This document shows, in pieces, positions 7,395 through 15,820 of a DNA stretch of 17,790 nt. The stretch lies in the NCBI GenBank assembly GCA_963578625.1, contig CAUZEO010000066.1:1-17790 (forward strand). Direction: 5' to 3'. The position numbers and the translations under genes are program-made. Under the pieces are notes generated by a model. The model ran no database searches. It was not told where the DNA came from and saw only the letters and a program-made list of their open reading frames with translations. The first letter of the stretch is position 1. Each line of letters starts with the position of its first letter. The stretch is from CAUZEO01 sp963578625 (GTDB lineage Bacteria > Verrucomicrobiota > Kiritimatiellia > SLOV01).

Positions 7395-9983
7395 ATGCCC
7401 ATGCAAGGCTGTATCGAGATGCAGAGGAAGAGATGCGACCGCATCGCCGGAACCGTCTATCGCATAGACGGGATCCTCGGCGGTTACCTGAGAAATGTCT
7501 CCGAACAATGGCTGAAGACGGCGCCGCTGGCGAATCCGGCCATGCTCGAGATGTTTCGCGATCGCGACCGCCGGCCGCGGCGCGATATGGTGCCGTGGGC
7601 GGGCGAGTTCGCCGGCAAGTATTTGACAAGTGCGGTGCAAGTTTTGCGCCTGACCGGCGATCCGGAGCTGAGAGGGGTCATCGAGGCGTTTGTACGCGAA
7701 CTCGTCACCCTGCAGGCCGACAATGGCTATCTCGGCCCGTGGCCGGCGGAGTGCGGCCTGACCAATCGGTCGCCGACCCCCCGGGGCGGCAGTTCGACCT
7801 GGGATTCCTGGGGCCACTATCACATTACACTGGGGCTGCTGCTCTGGTATGAAGATACAAACGACGAGGATGCACTCAATACCGCGAGGCGCATCGCCGA
7901 CCGCTTATGCGAGATGTACCTGGGGGCGAAGTCCCCGCGGCTGGTGGACACCGGTTCGACCGAGATGAACCTGGCGCCGGCGCATTCCATGGCCCTGCTC
8001 TACCGGTTCACCGAAGAATCGCGCTACCTGCAGTTGGCCGAACAGATCGTCGCGGAATTCGCCGCGGTCGACGACAGGGGACGTCCGCTTGCGGGCAACT
8101 ACCTGGAGGGGCCGTTTGCAGGCCTGGAGTTCTTCGAGCTGACCAGACCGCGTTGGGAGAGTCTGCACGCGATCATGGCACTCTCGGAACTGTCCCTGAG
8201 CACGGGCCGGAAGGAGTACGGCGACGCCTTTCAGGCGATTTGGTGGAGCATCACACGCACGGACCGTCACAACACCGGTGGTTTCAGTTCCGGCGAGAAG
8301 GCCAACGGTAACCCATACGATCTTGGTGCGATCGAGACCTGCTGTACTATCGCCTGGATCGCGCTCAGCGTGGAGATGTTGCGTCTGACCGGCGACGCAC
8401 GCGTCGCCGATGAACTGGAACTGAGCACGTTGAACTCCGTGATCGGCATGCATTCGTTCAGCGGTCGCTGGGTCACGTACGATACGCCGCCGGACGGCAA
8501 ACGGTTTGCCTTCTACACCGCGCACCCCTGGCAGGGCCGCGAGGGCAGTCCGGAACTGAACTGCTGCAGCGTCAACGGCCCGAGGGGGTTCGGCATGGTG
8601 TCCGACTGGGCGCTGGTGAGAGATGACCGCGGACTCGTGCTCAACTGGTACGGCCCGTCGAGCCTGACGGCTCGGCTGACGGACAGCGTCGACGTCACGC
8701 TCCGGCAAAGGACCGACTATCCATGGGACGGCCGCATCGAGTTGACGGTCGCGCCGTCGGCGCCCGCGGATTTCTGCCTGAAGCTGCGGATTCCGCGCTG
8801 GTCGACGACAACGCGGGTGGCGATCAACGGCGAGTCCGTCGATGACGTGGCGCCGGGCGTGTACCTGGCATTGGAGCGCCGCTGGCAGTCCGGCGATACG
8901 GTCGAAATCGACCTGGACATGTTCCTGCATATGTGGACCGGAGAGTTGGAGCGGGCGGGCAAGACTTCGATTTACCGCGGCCCGATACTCTTGACATATG
9001 ACCGCCGTTACAACGACGTCGATCCGGACGATCTGCCGCTGCTCGATGCGCGGAATCTGGCATACCGTCACGTGGATTGGCCGCACTGGCTGCCGCCGGC
9101 GATGCTTCTGGAGTTCACAACGAGGGACGATGGCACGTTGCGCCTCTGTGACTTCGGCAGTGCCGGCGAGGGAGGCACGCCGTACAAGTCGTGGCTCTCC
9201 GTTGAAAACGTCGACGCGGATGGTCCCCGGTATTTTGCCCCCGCCCCGGCCGAAAGGCTGCGCGCCGACATGGGGCGATACGCGGTACTCTACGCCTCGT
9301 TCCGAGCCATGGACCATATCGGCTCCCAGCCCTGGGGCCTGGCCCTGGTGCGGTTGCGTCACGGCTGGCCGGCGTTTGTCCGGAGTTGTGACAGCGCCCG
9401 GAAGATGATCGACACGCACCCGGATGCGCCCGGGGCGCGTGCGCTCGCCGACGCCCTGGCCCGGCTGGAGAGTGAATTGGACTTGATGGACCCCGCGTTT
9501 CTCGATCATCTCGATCGCGAGCAGAAGCAGGCGGATCCCGCGCCACCGTGTACGCTGACAGACTTCGGCGTCAGCGAACTGAAGTCGCCGGTGGCCGATA
9601 TCCGCAAGGCCGGACTGCCGGCACAGTCGGAGTCGTTTCGGACGATCCAACCTGCGGATCGGAATCATTGGTTTGACGTCAATGCGGTGCATGGCGGCCT
9701 GGCGGGCTTGGTGTATCTTCGCGCGACTGTGAACCTGCCGCGGGCTACTGCCGGACAGATTCATTACGGTGCGGACGGACCGGTCAAGGTCTGGGTCAAC
9801 GGCCTGGAAGTCGGCTGCCGGACGGACGCGGTCGACCCGGCCAAACCGGCCGAGTACTTGGCCCAAGTGGATTGGGTCGAGGGCGACAATTCGCTGGTGT
9901 TCGCCTTGGACACGGCTCATGGGCACGCCTGGGGGATTCACGTAACAGCCGCGGCCGAAGGGGGTCGTCGGCAGGAAGGATGA
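7395..9983 (+). CDS. GH127 (DUF1680) beta-L-arabinofuranosidase-like enzyme
   Basis: 862 residues from the ATG at 7395. ATGs at 7401 and 7419 are also in frame and none has a clear Shine-Dalgarno, so the start is uncertain. The body is an (alpha/alpha)6-type domain: LTSAVQVLRLTGDPEL, WDSWGHYHITLGLLL and HAIMALSELSLSTG are characteristic of DUF1680. The cysteine-zinc site of GH127 is visible: E314-T-C316 and C390-C391 in LNCCSVN, with E301 in SSGEKA a candidate acid/base. In the characterised Bifidobacterium enzyme the equivalent Glu, Cys and Cys-Cys bind zinc and the first Cys of the pair is the nucleophile. After the beta-sandwich, the C-terminus (about 735-860) is an extra jelly-roll-like domain (DGPVKVWVNGLEV). 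No signal peptide. The stop overlaps or abuts the start of the sialidase gene. Activity on beta-L-Araf or a related uronic or branched sugar is inferred. Confidence 0.88.
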   Translation: MPMQGCIEMQRKRCDRIAGTVYRIDGILGGYLRNVSEQWLKTAPLANPAMLEMFRDRDRRPRRDMVPWAGEFAGKYLTSAVQVLRLTGDPELRGVIEAFVRELVTLQADNGYLGPWPAECGLTNRSPTPRGGSSTWDSWGHYHITLGLLLWYEDTNDEDALNTARRIADRLCEMYLGAKSPRLVDTGSTEMNLAPAHSMALLYRFTEESRYLQLAEQIVAEFAAVDDRGRPLAGNYLEGPFAGLEFFELTRPRWESLHAIMALSELSLSTGRKEYGDAFQAIWWSITRTDRHNTGGFSSGEKANGNPYDLGAIETCCTIAWIALSVEMLRLTGDARVADELELSTLNSVIGMHSFSGRWVTYDTPPDGKRFAFYTAHPWQGREGSPELNCCSVNGPRGFGMVSDWALVRDDRGLVLNWYGPSSLTARLTDSVDVTLRQRTDYPWDGRIELTVAPSAPADFCLKLRIPRWSTTTRVAINGESVDDVAPGVYLALERRWQSGDTVEIDLDMFLHMWTGELERAGKTSIYRGPILLTYDRRYNDVDPDDLPLLDARNLAYRHVDWPHWLPPAMLLEFTTRDDGTLRLCDFGSAGEGGTPYKSWLSVENVDADGPRYFAPAPAERLRADMGRYAVLYASFRAMDHIGSQPWGLALVRLRHGWPAFVRSCDSARKMIDTHPDAPGARALADALARLESELDLMDPAFLDHLDREQKQADPAPPCTLTDFGVSELKSPVADIRKAGLPAQSESFRTIQPADRNHWFDVNAVHGGLAGLVYLRATVNLPRATAGQIHYGADGPVKVWVNGLEVGCRTDAVDPAKPAEYLAQVDWVEGDNSLVFALDTAHGHAWGIHVTAAAEGGRRQEG
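9973..9980 (+). promoter_or_regulatory. Shine-Dalgarno deciding the sialidase start
   Basis: AGGAAGGA is 5 nt before the ATG at 9986. It directly abuts the ATG at 9980, so 9986 is the better start. It lies within the last codons of the GH127 gene, which indicates coupled translation. Confidence 0.7.
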
Positions 9984-9985
9984 CC

Positions 9986-11062
9986 ATGGAACAGACTGTC
10001 GTATTTCATGCAGGCGAGCAAGATGTGCCCAGTATGCGTATCCCGGGGATCGTGCTGTCGAAACGGGGGACGCTGCTGGCGTTCTGTGAGGCGCGGGTCG
10101 GAGGGGATCGAACGCGCACTGACATTGTCCTGAAACGGAGTGAAGACGGAGGCAAGACATGGGGGCCTCTGCAACGTGTGTTGAAATCTACGGGGGACCA
10201 GGAAGCCTATACGAATGTCTGTCCCGTGGCCGATACCGTCACCGGTACCATCTTCTTTTTCGTGACCCTCTTCCCCGACGGAGGCGTCGATATCCGGGAA
10301 TGGGAGGCACGCAAACGGTACGGCGTCATACGAACCATCATCACGAAGAGCACGGATGACGGAATCACGTGGTCCGCGCCGCTCGACATTACCGAGCAGA
10401 TCACGGATGTCACCGCTGACATTGGAAAGAAGACGGGACCTGGTGCCGGCATACAGACCTCTGATGGGAGATTGGTGATTCCCTACGGGCTGGGGCCGGA
10501 ATTAGAGAGCAGGGCCATGATCGTCTACAGTGACGATCACGGGGAGAGTTGGCAGGCGGGTGGAAGAACCAGAAGCACGAGCACCGAGACGCAGGTCGTG
10601 GAACTCTCCGACGGCAGTCTGCGGCTGGACATGCGCAACCAGAGGCCAGAAGAGCAACCAAGACATTGCCGGCACTATGCCGTTAGCCGGGATGGAGGCA
10701 TGAGTTGGACAGAGCCGGTGCAAGCCCCGGAACTGATCGACACCGCCAGCCAGGGATCCATCCTGCGGCACCCGTTCCGGCAGAAAGGGCAGGACAGGGA
10801 CCCGATCCTCTTCGCCAACCCCGTCTCTACCTTTGCCAACCGTGTGAACATGACGGTCCGGATGAGTTACGATGATGGTAACACCTGGCCGGTGGCAAGG
10901 ACCGTACATCCCGGGCCCTGCGCTTATTGCTGCCTGGTTTCGCTGCCGGACGGAACAGTTGGTCTGCTCTACGAGAACGGCGACGAGCACCGCTACGAGC
11001 GTATCAGCTTCGCGCGGTTCGATCTCGAGTGGTTGGCGCAGGGCCGCGCCTCTGGAGGGTAG
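9986..11062 (+). CDS. GH33 exo-alpha-sialidase (or KDN/Kdo hydrolase of that family)
   Basis: 358 residues from the ATG at 9986; a frame open from 9872 is only extension into the previous gene. The full GH33 active site can be placed: R18 in MRIPG, D41 in GGDRTRTD as acid/base, E201 in TETQVVEL, R217 in MRNQ (16 residues after the Glu, as in clostridial NanI), R286 in NRVNMT, and nucleophile Y314 in CAYCCL. Asp boxes are SEDGGKTW (52-59), SDDHGESW (182-189), SRDGGMSW (234-241) and SYDDGNTW (294-301). The protein is a compact single catalytic domain without signal peptide or lectin domain. GH33 releases terminal alpha-linked nonulosonates, and some members act on KDN or Kdo, so the exact keto-sugar is open. 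It is the second gene of a four-gene operon, coupled to GH127; the next gene starts 16 nt downstream. Confidence 0.9.
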   Translation: MEQTVVFHAGEQDVPSMRIPGIVLSKRGTLLAFCEARVGGDRTRTDIVLKRSEDGGKTWGPLQRVLKSTGDQEAYTNVCPVADTVTGTIFFFVTLFPDGGVDIREWEARKRYGVIRTIITKSTDDGITWSAPLDITEQITDVTADIGKKTGPGAGIQTSDGRLVIPYGLGPELESRAMIVYSDDHGESWQAGGRTRSTSTETQVVELSDGSLRLDMRNQRPEEQPRHCRHYAVSRDGGMSWTEPVQAPELIDTASQGSILRHPFRQKGQDRDPILFANPVSTFANRVNMTVRMSYDDGNTWPVARTVHPGPCAYCCLVSLPDGTVGLLYENGDEHRYERISFARFDLEWLAQGRASGG

Positions 11063-11078
11063 GAATTAGGTTTAAGTA

Positions 11079-12974
11079 ATGAATGTAGAGATTGTTTCAA
11101 CTTCAAATGGAAAATGTCGGACAAGGATGTACACGGACATGCTTTTCATTCCTCTGCTGCTGGCGGCCACTCTCGGCCCTGTTGCTCTCCGGGCTGAGGT
11201 GACCATCGGCGGGGTGACCTACGACAGTGTGGACACCGGATCGGAGTTCACTGAACTCGTGGATGACATCGTCCATCGCCGCCAGGACTGGGTGCCGCCG
11301 TCCCCTACGGCCGCCGAGGTGGCCTCCGGGTTCGTGGTCTACGTGACCGCGGACCCCGGCCACTACCGGGTCCCCAAAGACTGGGAGCAGGAACACGTCA
11401 CGAACCTGAGCACTTTCTTGTCGCCGGGGGAAGACAAAGCCGCGTGGTTCGGCCTGTATGCCTTGGAGGAACTGCAGGACCTGGCAGTGACGGTGGAGGC
11501 GCCTGACATGCCGTTCACCGTGGACGTGCGCAATATGTGGTTCTGGCCCCAGCGCACCGGGACGCACTCGCGCCAATGGTATATGACGCCGGAACTGCTG
11601 CTCCCCTGCCAGAACGGGCGGACGATGGCCCCCACAACCGGCGGCGTGTTGGAATGGCGGCCTTTCCACGTGCTCGCCCGCGAATCGGCCGGCCTGTGGC
11701 TCACCGTCACGGCTCCCCCAGAGGCGCCTCCGGGAAGCTATGCCGCGACGATTCGAGTATCGTCGGCCGACAAGCCCGACCTGCTCCTGCCTTTCACCGT
11801 GGAAATCCTGCCTCTGATCCTGCGGCGTCCGGCGGATCGCCACTGGTTGGTGTATTGCGATTTGGTGGACCGTCAGGGCCTCAAACTGAGCGATGCGCAG
11901 AGGCCGATCCTGTTGCGCGACTTCGCCCGGCACGGGATCACTGGCCTGATCGAAGTGCCCCTGGGAGAACCCGACGCCTCCCGACTGAAAGAGGGACGGG
12001 CGCGGTTCGATGCCTCCCCGTTTATCACCCTGGCCCGCCAAGCGCGAGAAGCTGGCCTGCCCGGACCGCACGTGTGCCACTATGGCGAGGTGGGGAAGGT
12101 GGCCGGGGCTGTACAGGAGTCTCTCGGCCTGGCCAATGACGATCTCCAGGGGGAATGGCCGACCGCCTACCGGGACGGGGTGGTCGCCCTGGCGCGGGCC
12201 GCAGTGGAAGCGACCCAGCCTGCCGGCGTCGAGTGGTACGTCTATCCGTTCGACGAGCCGTCGCAACCATCCCCGCACGTGCTGCAGACCTACGAGGCCT
12301 GGCGCGCCGGCGGGGCGAAGACCTACGTCACCTGGTGGCACGGGACGGAGTTCCTCCAGCAGGCCGCGCCGCACCTGAGCGTTATCTGTTTCGGACGGGA
12401 CGCCCTGCAGGTTTTCGGGAAGCCGAGCCGCGGATTCTGCCGACAGGTGGACGCCGAGTTCTGGTTCTACGGCTCCGGCTGCTACGATGGCCAGGAGGCG
12501 CAGATGTTCTCCAACCGCTACGCGGCCGGATTCCTGATGTGGAACAGCGGGGCCACGGGCCATGCGACCTGGACCTTCTGCCGTCTCTTTGGAGACCCAT
12601 TTAACGACTTCGACGGCAGCGCCAAGGATTGGGCGACGGCCTATCCCCACCTTCTCCAGCCCAACGACTGGAGCTCTTTCCAGGGAGTCCTCCCCACCAT
12701 CGCATGGGAATCCATCCGCGAGGGGATCAACGACTACCGCTACCTGTACACCCTTCAATCATTGATCGAGGAAATCCGGAACGATCCGCGCGAAGTGATG
12801 CAGGCGGCCGCGGCGCAGGCGGCGGAAAGACTTCAGGAACTGAGCAAGAAGGTGGGTGGTGGCTGGTTGCAGGGGACCTCGCCGCAACGCATGAACGAAG
12901 TCCGGCGACACGTTGCGGATCAGATCATCGCGTTGGAGGCGGTGATGGCCGACCACGGGACGACGGCGGAGTAA
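11079..12974 (+). CDS. Secreted DUF4091-family glycoside hydrolase-like protein
   Basis: 631 residues from the ATG at 11079 (AGG at 11068-11070, 8 nt upstream); ATGs at 11127 and 11139 are alternatives and all keep the signal sequence MLFIPLLLAATLGPVALRA. The mature protein has an N-terminal beta-rich half (about 41-250) and a TIM-barrel-like half (about 255-560). The barrel carries YPFDEPSQ (D392, E393) at a likely active-site strand, WFYGSGC, a tryptophan-rich GFLMWNSG stretch, and the DUF4091 signature WESIREGINDYRYL (543-556). A helical tail follows. DUF4091 proteins are regarded as glycoside-hydrolase-like and are common in polysaccharide-degrading PVC bacteria; I know no specific substrate to assign. 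The stop at 12972-12974 abuts an ATG at 12975, and the next gene's better start is 27 nt away. Confidence 0.82.
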   Translation: MNVEIVSTSNGKCRTRMYTDMLFIPLLLAATLGPVALRAEVTIGGVTYDSVDTGSEFTELVDDIVHRRQDWVPPSPTAAEVASGFVVYVTADPGHYRVPKDWEQEHVTNLSTFLSPGEDKAAWFGLYALEELQDLAVTVEAPDMPFTVDVRNMWFWPQRTGTHSRQWYMTPELLLPCQNGRTMAPTTGGVLEWRPFHVLARESAGLWLTVTAPPEAPPGSYAATIRVSSADKPDLLLPFTVEILPLILRRPADRHWLVYCDLVDRQGLKLSDAQRPILLRDFARHGITGLIEVPLGEPDASRLKEGRARFDASPFITLARQAREAGLPGPHVCHYGEVGKVAGAVQESLGLANDDLQGEWPTAYRDGVVALARAAVEATQPAGVEWYVYPFDEPSQPSPHVLQTYEAWRAGGAKTYVTWWHGTEFLQQAAPHLSVICFGRDALQVFGKPSRGFCRQVDAEFWFYGSGCYDGQEAQMFSNRYAAGFLMWNSGATGHATWTFCRLFGDPFNDFDGSAKDWATAYPHLLQPNDWSSFQGVLPTIAWESIREGINDYRYLYTLQSLIEEIRNDPREVMQAAAAQAAERLQELSKKVGGGWLQGTSPQRMNEVRRHVADQIIALEAVMADHGTTAE

Positions 12975-12990
12975 ATGCTCACCTCGCACC

Positions 12991-12996
12991 GGAGGA
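12991..12996 (+). promoter_or_regulatory. Shine-Dalgarno deciding the start of the second DUF4091-like gene
   Basis: GGAGGA lies 5 nt before the ATG at 13002. This start places a signal peptide right at the N-terminus; the in-frame ATG at 12975 has no comparable site. Confidence 0.75.
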
Positions 12997-13001
12997 CTGC
13001 G

Positions 13002-15713
13002 ATGCGTGCACAGATGGTGGGTCTGATCGCGGTCTGGTGTCTCGGCGTCAGCTCGCCGGGGTGGTCAGCGAGTGTCCGGATGCTTCAGAGCGATGGGCTT
13101 TCGATCGTTCGCCTGAAGAACAACCAGGTGACGGTGGAGATCGCCGCCAACTCGGGGGCGAGGATCTGCTCGTTGGTCCGCAACGCAGACAAGACGGAGC
13201 TGGTCTGGTGGCGTGCTGACGGGCGGAGCGGAATACTGGACGACAAGTCGGAGCTGAGTGCCGCCGGCTACGCCGTCCAGGTGGAGGAGAGCGGACCGGC
13301 CCGCGTGAGTGTCACGTTCTCAGCCTCCAACGTCGACGTTGAGATCACCAAACGTGTGACACTGATCGAGGGCGAGTCGGCACTGCGCGTGGAGTACACC
13401 TACACGAACCCCGGCGACGCCCGCCTGGAGGCCGAGCACATGGTTCGCAACTACTACCTGGCCGGGGGAACGGCGGGATCCGAGGACCGCTACTTTTGGC
13501 ATGGCGCTCGCGGGGTCGAGAGCCTGCCGTACCCGTACGGCGATATCGGTCGGTGGCACGAAGTCGAGTATCCCTGGTATGCCGTCATCGACCAGGAAGC
13601 GCAAACGGGCCTGGCCATCGTCGTGGACTCACCCGCCCTTCACATGTTCTACAACTGGGCCGACGGCCCGCCACCGAATCCGAGCGTCGAGTGGACCGTT
13701 GGCCTCAATCTGGGCCCCGGCGAATCACTCACCGTGCCGGTGACGCTCGCGCTGCTCGAGGGGATGCCCGAGATCACCAGCGCCACCCCGAAAGCCGTCA
13801 CCCGCCTGACGCCCCAGGCCGACGGTACGACCCTCGCGACCGATGTTGAGCTGACGCACGTGGCCGACGCCCCGGCGGAGACCTCGGTCCGCTTCCGCTA
13901 TGAGACGCTGGACCGCGTCTTCGTGTGGGAGGAGGTGGGGATGGAGTTCCCGGCGGCCGGGCCCGGTCAGGTTCTCCGCGACAGCACAACCCACACGCTG
14001 CCGGCGGAGGGCACGTACGTACTCACCGCGGAGGCAACGAGCGGCGAGACGCAACTGACCTCCTTCGAGGTGCCGGTGGTGGTCGGGAAGTCTTCGGGGA
14101 GCTACTTCAAGGGACGGCGGGAAGGCGAGCAGAGCTACGTACTTGCCGCGGTGACGGACCGGGATGTGCGACGGGGGTATGCCGTCCACTACGGCGGGCC
14201 CGAGCCGCCGTTTCCTCCGGCGGGTCCGCTGGAGATCGCGATGGGTGTTGATGAGCTGGAGTCGCTGGAGATCTGTGTGTTGGCTCTCCGGGACCTCGGT
14301 TCGGTTGAGCTGTCCGTTGCGGCTGCGCCCCCACTGCCGGACGGTGCTGTCCTCGTTCGGACGCAGGCACGCGTCTCCACGGCCGGGCCGCCGCCGGCCC
14401 ATGACGACTGTGGACTGTTCGAGGGGAATCGCCACGAACTGGCGACCGGAGATCACAAGAGCTTCTGGGTGACCCTGGACGGGCGGGAGATGGCGCCCGG
14501 ACGGTACCCGCTGACGCTGACGCTGCGACCGGAGGCGGCCGAACCGCGGGCCCTTCACGTCGTGGTCCGAGTGCTGGATGTCACGAGGGCCCCGCCGGAG
14601 GCCGCCGCACTCCGGCTCTACGGCCCGCTCACTTACATCAGCGGGAACCTGGCGGCACATGCGCGGTTACTCACCGAAGCCGGCGTCCGTGAAGTCCAGG
14701 TACACTTCCCGTTCAACACCTGGAAGAACGCCGCCGGCGTGCAGCGAGGCGAGGACAGGGAACTCGTCATCCGCCTCGATGGCGTCACGGCCAGGCTGGA
14801 GACCGCCCAGGCGGCCGGCTTCGACCGGCTCGCCTTCATGTACCACCTTCACCGAGACGACTGGTTCTCGGGGCTCGAAGGGGAAGCCCCGGAGGCAATC
14901 ACAGCCGCGAAGCGCGAGTTCGACACCCGGCTGATCCAGCACTGCGTGGACCTCGGCTTCGAGCAGATCTGGATCTATGCCCTCGACGAGCCGTCCGTGC
15001 CCGACGCAACGAAGCCGGAAACGCTCGAGCAGCTTCGGTCGCTCAAGGCCGTACACCCGGAACTCAAGGTACACATGACGATCAACCACTTCAGCCCGGA
15101 TTTCGCCGCGCCGCTCGATCCTGTCCTCGACATCTGGACGCCCAGTCGACCTATCTGCTGGACGCTGCTGGAGGACATGCGGTCGGGGCACACGACACTC
15201 GACGCCACGGATGAGATCGGCTTCTACCATGGCGCGTTCTGCACGTCGTCTCCCGATGACACGAGGACGGCCGGCTGGCAGGCGGCGTTCCTGGACGTCA
15301 CGCACTACTCCCTTTTCGCTTACCACCAGGGAATCGCGCCGGACCGCCTGTGGGTGCTGTTCGCTAACGGCCCCGAGGGGCCCGTGACCACGTCCGGCCT
15401 GGAGGGGGTGCGTGACGGCTACGAGGACTATGCCTATTGGCGCAGACTGAGCCTGCTGCTGCAAGAGGCGGACAAGCTCGATGAGGGCGTGCTGACCGAG
15501 GCACAACGGGACGCCATCCACGGGGCGAGGGCGTTTCGGGAGAGCGCGTTCAGCATGGAGCCGGACGCGCTTGTGCCGATGACCATGAACACGGGAGGGC
15601 ACGGCGCCCGGTCGTGGCCGGGGGTCAGATCAACGAGTCGGCTCGCACTCATGGCGGCCAAGGTGGAGTTGCTGGAGAGGATCGATGCACTCAACCAAGC
15701 CCTTGCCCACTGA
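13002..15713 (+). CDS. Secreted large DUF4091-like glycoside hydrolase-related protein
   Basis: 903 residues from the ATG at 13002. Signal peptide MRAQMVGLIAVWCLGVSSP then WSA (about 1-23). The N-terminal third is a beta-sandwich resembling a galactose-mutarotase or supersandwich fold (VTVEIAANSGARICSL, RVEYTYTNPGDARLEAEH). An Ig-like region (to about 370) and another beta domain (about 375-530, DHKSFWVTLDGREMAPGRY) follow. The C-terminal part (about 540-840) is barrel-like: IYALDEPSVPD with D662/E663 as candidate catalytic residues, WTPSRPICW, and EGVRDGYEDYAYWRRL (801-816), the DUF4091-type closing signature. It is the last gene of the four-gene operon and about 270 residues longer than its DUF4091 neighbour because of the extra front domains. 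Extracytoplasmic glycan hydrolysis is inferred; substrate unknown. The gene ends 7 nt before the second repeat locus. Confidence 0.8.
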   Translation: MRAQMVGLIAVWCLGVSSPGWSASVRMLQSDGLSIVRLKNNQVTVEIAANSGARICSLVRNADKTELVWWRADGRSGILDDKSELSAAGYAVQVEESGPARVSVTFSASNVDVEITKRVTLIEGESALRVEYTYTNPGDARLEAEHMVRNYYLAGGTAGSEDRYFWHGARGVESLPYPYGDIGRWHEVEYPWYAVIDQEAQTGLAIVVDSPALHMFYNWADGPPPNPSVEWTVGLNLGPGESLTVPVTLALLEGMPEITSATPKAVTRLTPQADGTTLATDVELTHVADAPAETSVRFRYETLDRVFVWEEVGMEFPAAGPGQVLRDSTTHTLPAEGTYVLTAEATSGETQLTSFEVPVVVGKSSGSYFKGRREGEQSYVLAAVTDRDVRRGYAVHYGGPEPPFPPAGPLEIAMGVDELESLEICVLALRDLGSVELSVAAAPPLPDGAVLVRTQARVSTAGPPPAHDDCGLFEGNRHELATGDHKSFWVTLDGREMAPGRYPLTLTLRPEAAEPRALHVVVRVLDVTRAPPEAAALRLYGPLTYISGNLAAHARLLTEAGVREVQVHFPFNTWKNAAGVQRGEDRELVIRLDGVTARLETAQAAGFDRLAFMYHLHRDDWFSGLEGEAPEAITAAKREFDTRLIQHCVDLGFEQIWIYALDEPSVPDATKPETLEQLRSLKAVHPELKVHMTINHFSPDFAAPLDPVLDIWTPSRPICWTLLEDMRSGHTTLDATDEIGFYHGAFCTSSPDDTRTAGWQAAFLDVTHYSLFAYHQGIAPDRLWVLFANGPEGPVTTSGLEGVRDGYEDYAYWRRLSLLLQEADKLDEGVLTEAQRDAIHGARAFRESAFSMEPDALVPMTMNTGGHGARSWPGVRSTSRLALMAAKVELLERIDALNQALAH

Positions 15714-15720
15714 CGATTCT

Positions 15721-15788
15721 TCAAGTCATACACTTAATCGCACACTTCACCGCCCCACTTAGCCGGATACACTTCACCGATCGACTTA
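15721..15788 (-). repeat. 13-bp periodic repeat array, reverse arm (right locus)
   Basis: On the minus strand the TAAG/GAAG word starts at 15788, 15775, 15761, 15748 and 15736 (spacings 13, 14, 13, 12). The single 14-nt step falls in the same place as in the 7.2-kb arrays. Over 36 nt (15753-15788) it matches 7259-7294 at 31 positions, including the shared end ATCGACTTA. It begins 7 nt after the stop of the upstream gene. Confidence 0.75.
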
Positions 15789-15820
15789 CTTGAGATTGCC
15801 CGATTTGCAGCCATCCAGGA

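Noticed and set aside
7905..10160. Open frame of 751 codons on the minus strand opposite the GH127 gene
   Set aside because: The sense strand encodes a recognisable GH127 protein with conserved active-site residues. The antisense frame is Arg/Pro/His-rich without a known fold, a usual side effect of GC-rich codon use.
11103..12758. 551-codon minus-strand frame opposite the first DUF4091 gene
   Set aside because: It is antisense to a gene with a signal peptide and the DUF4091 signature; the translated product has no recognisable domain and low-complexity composition.
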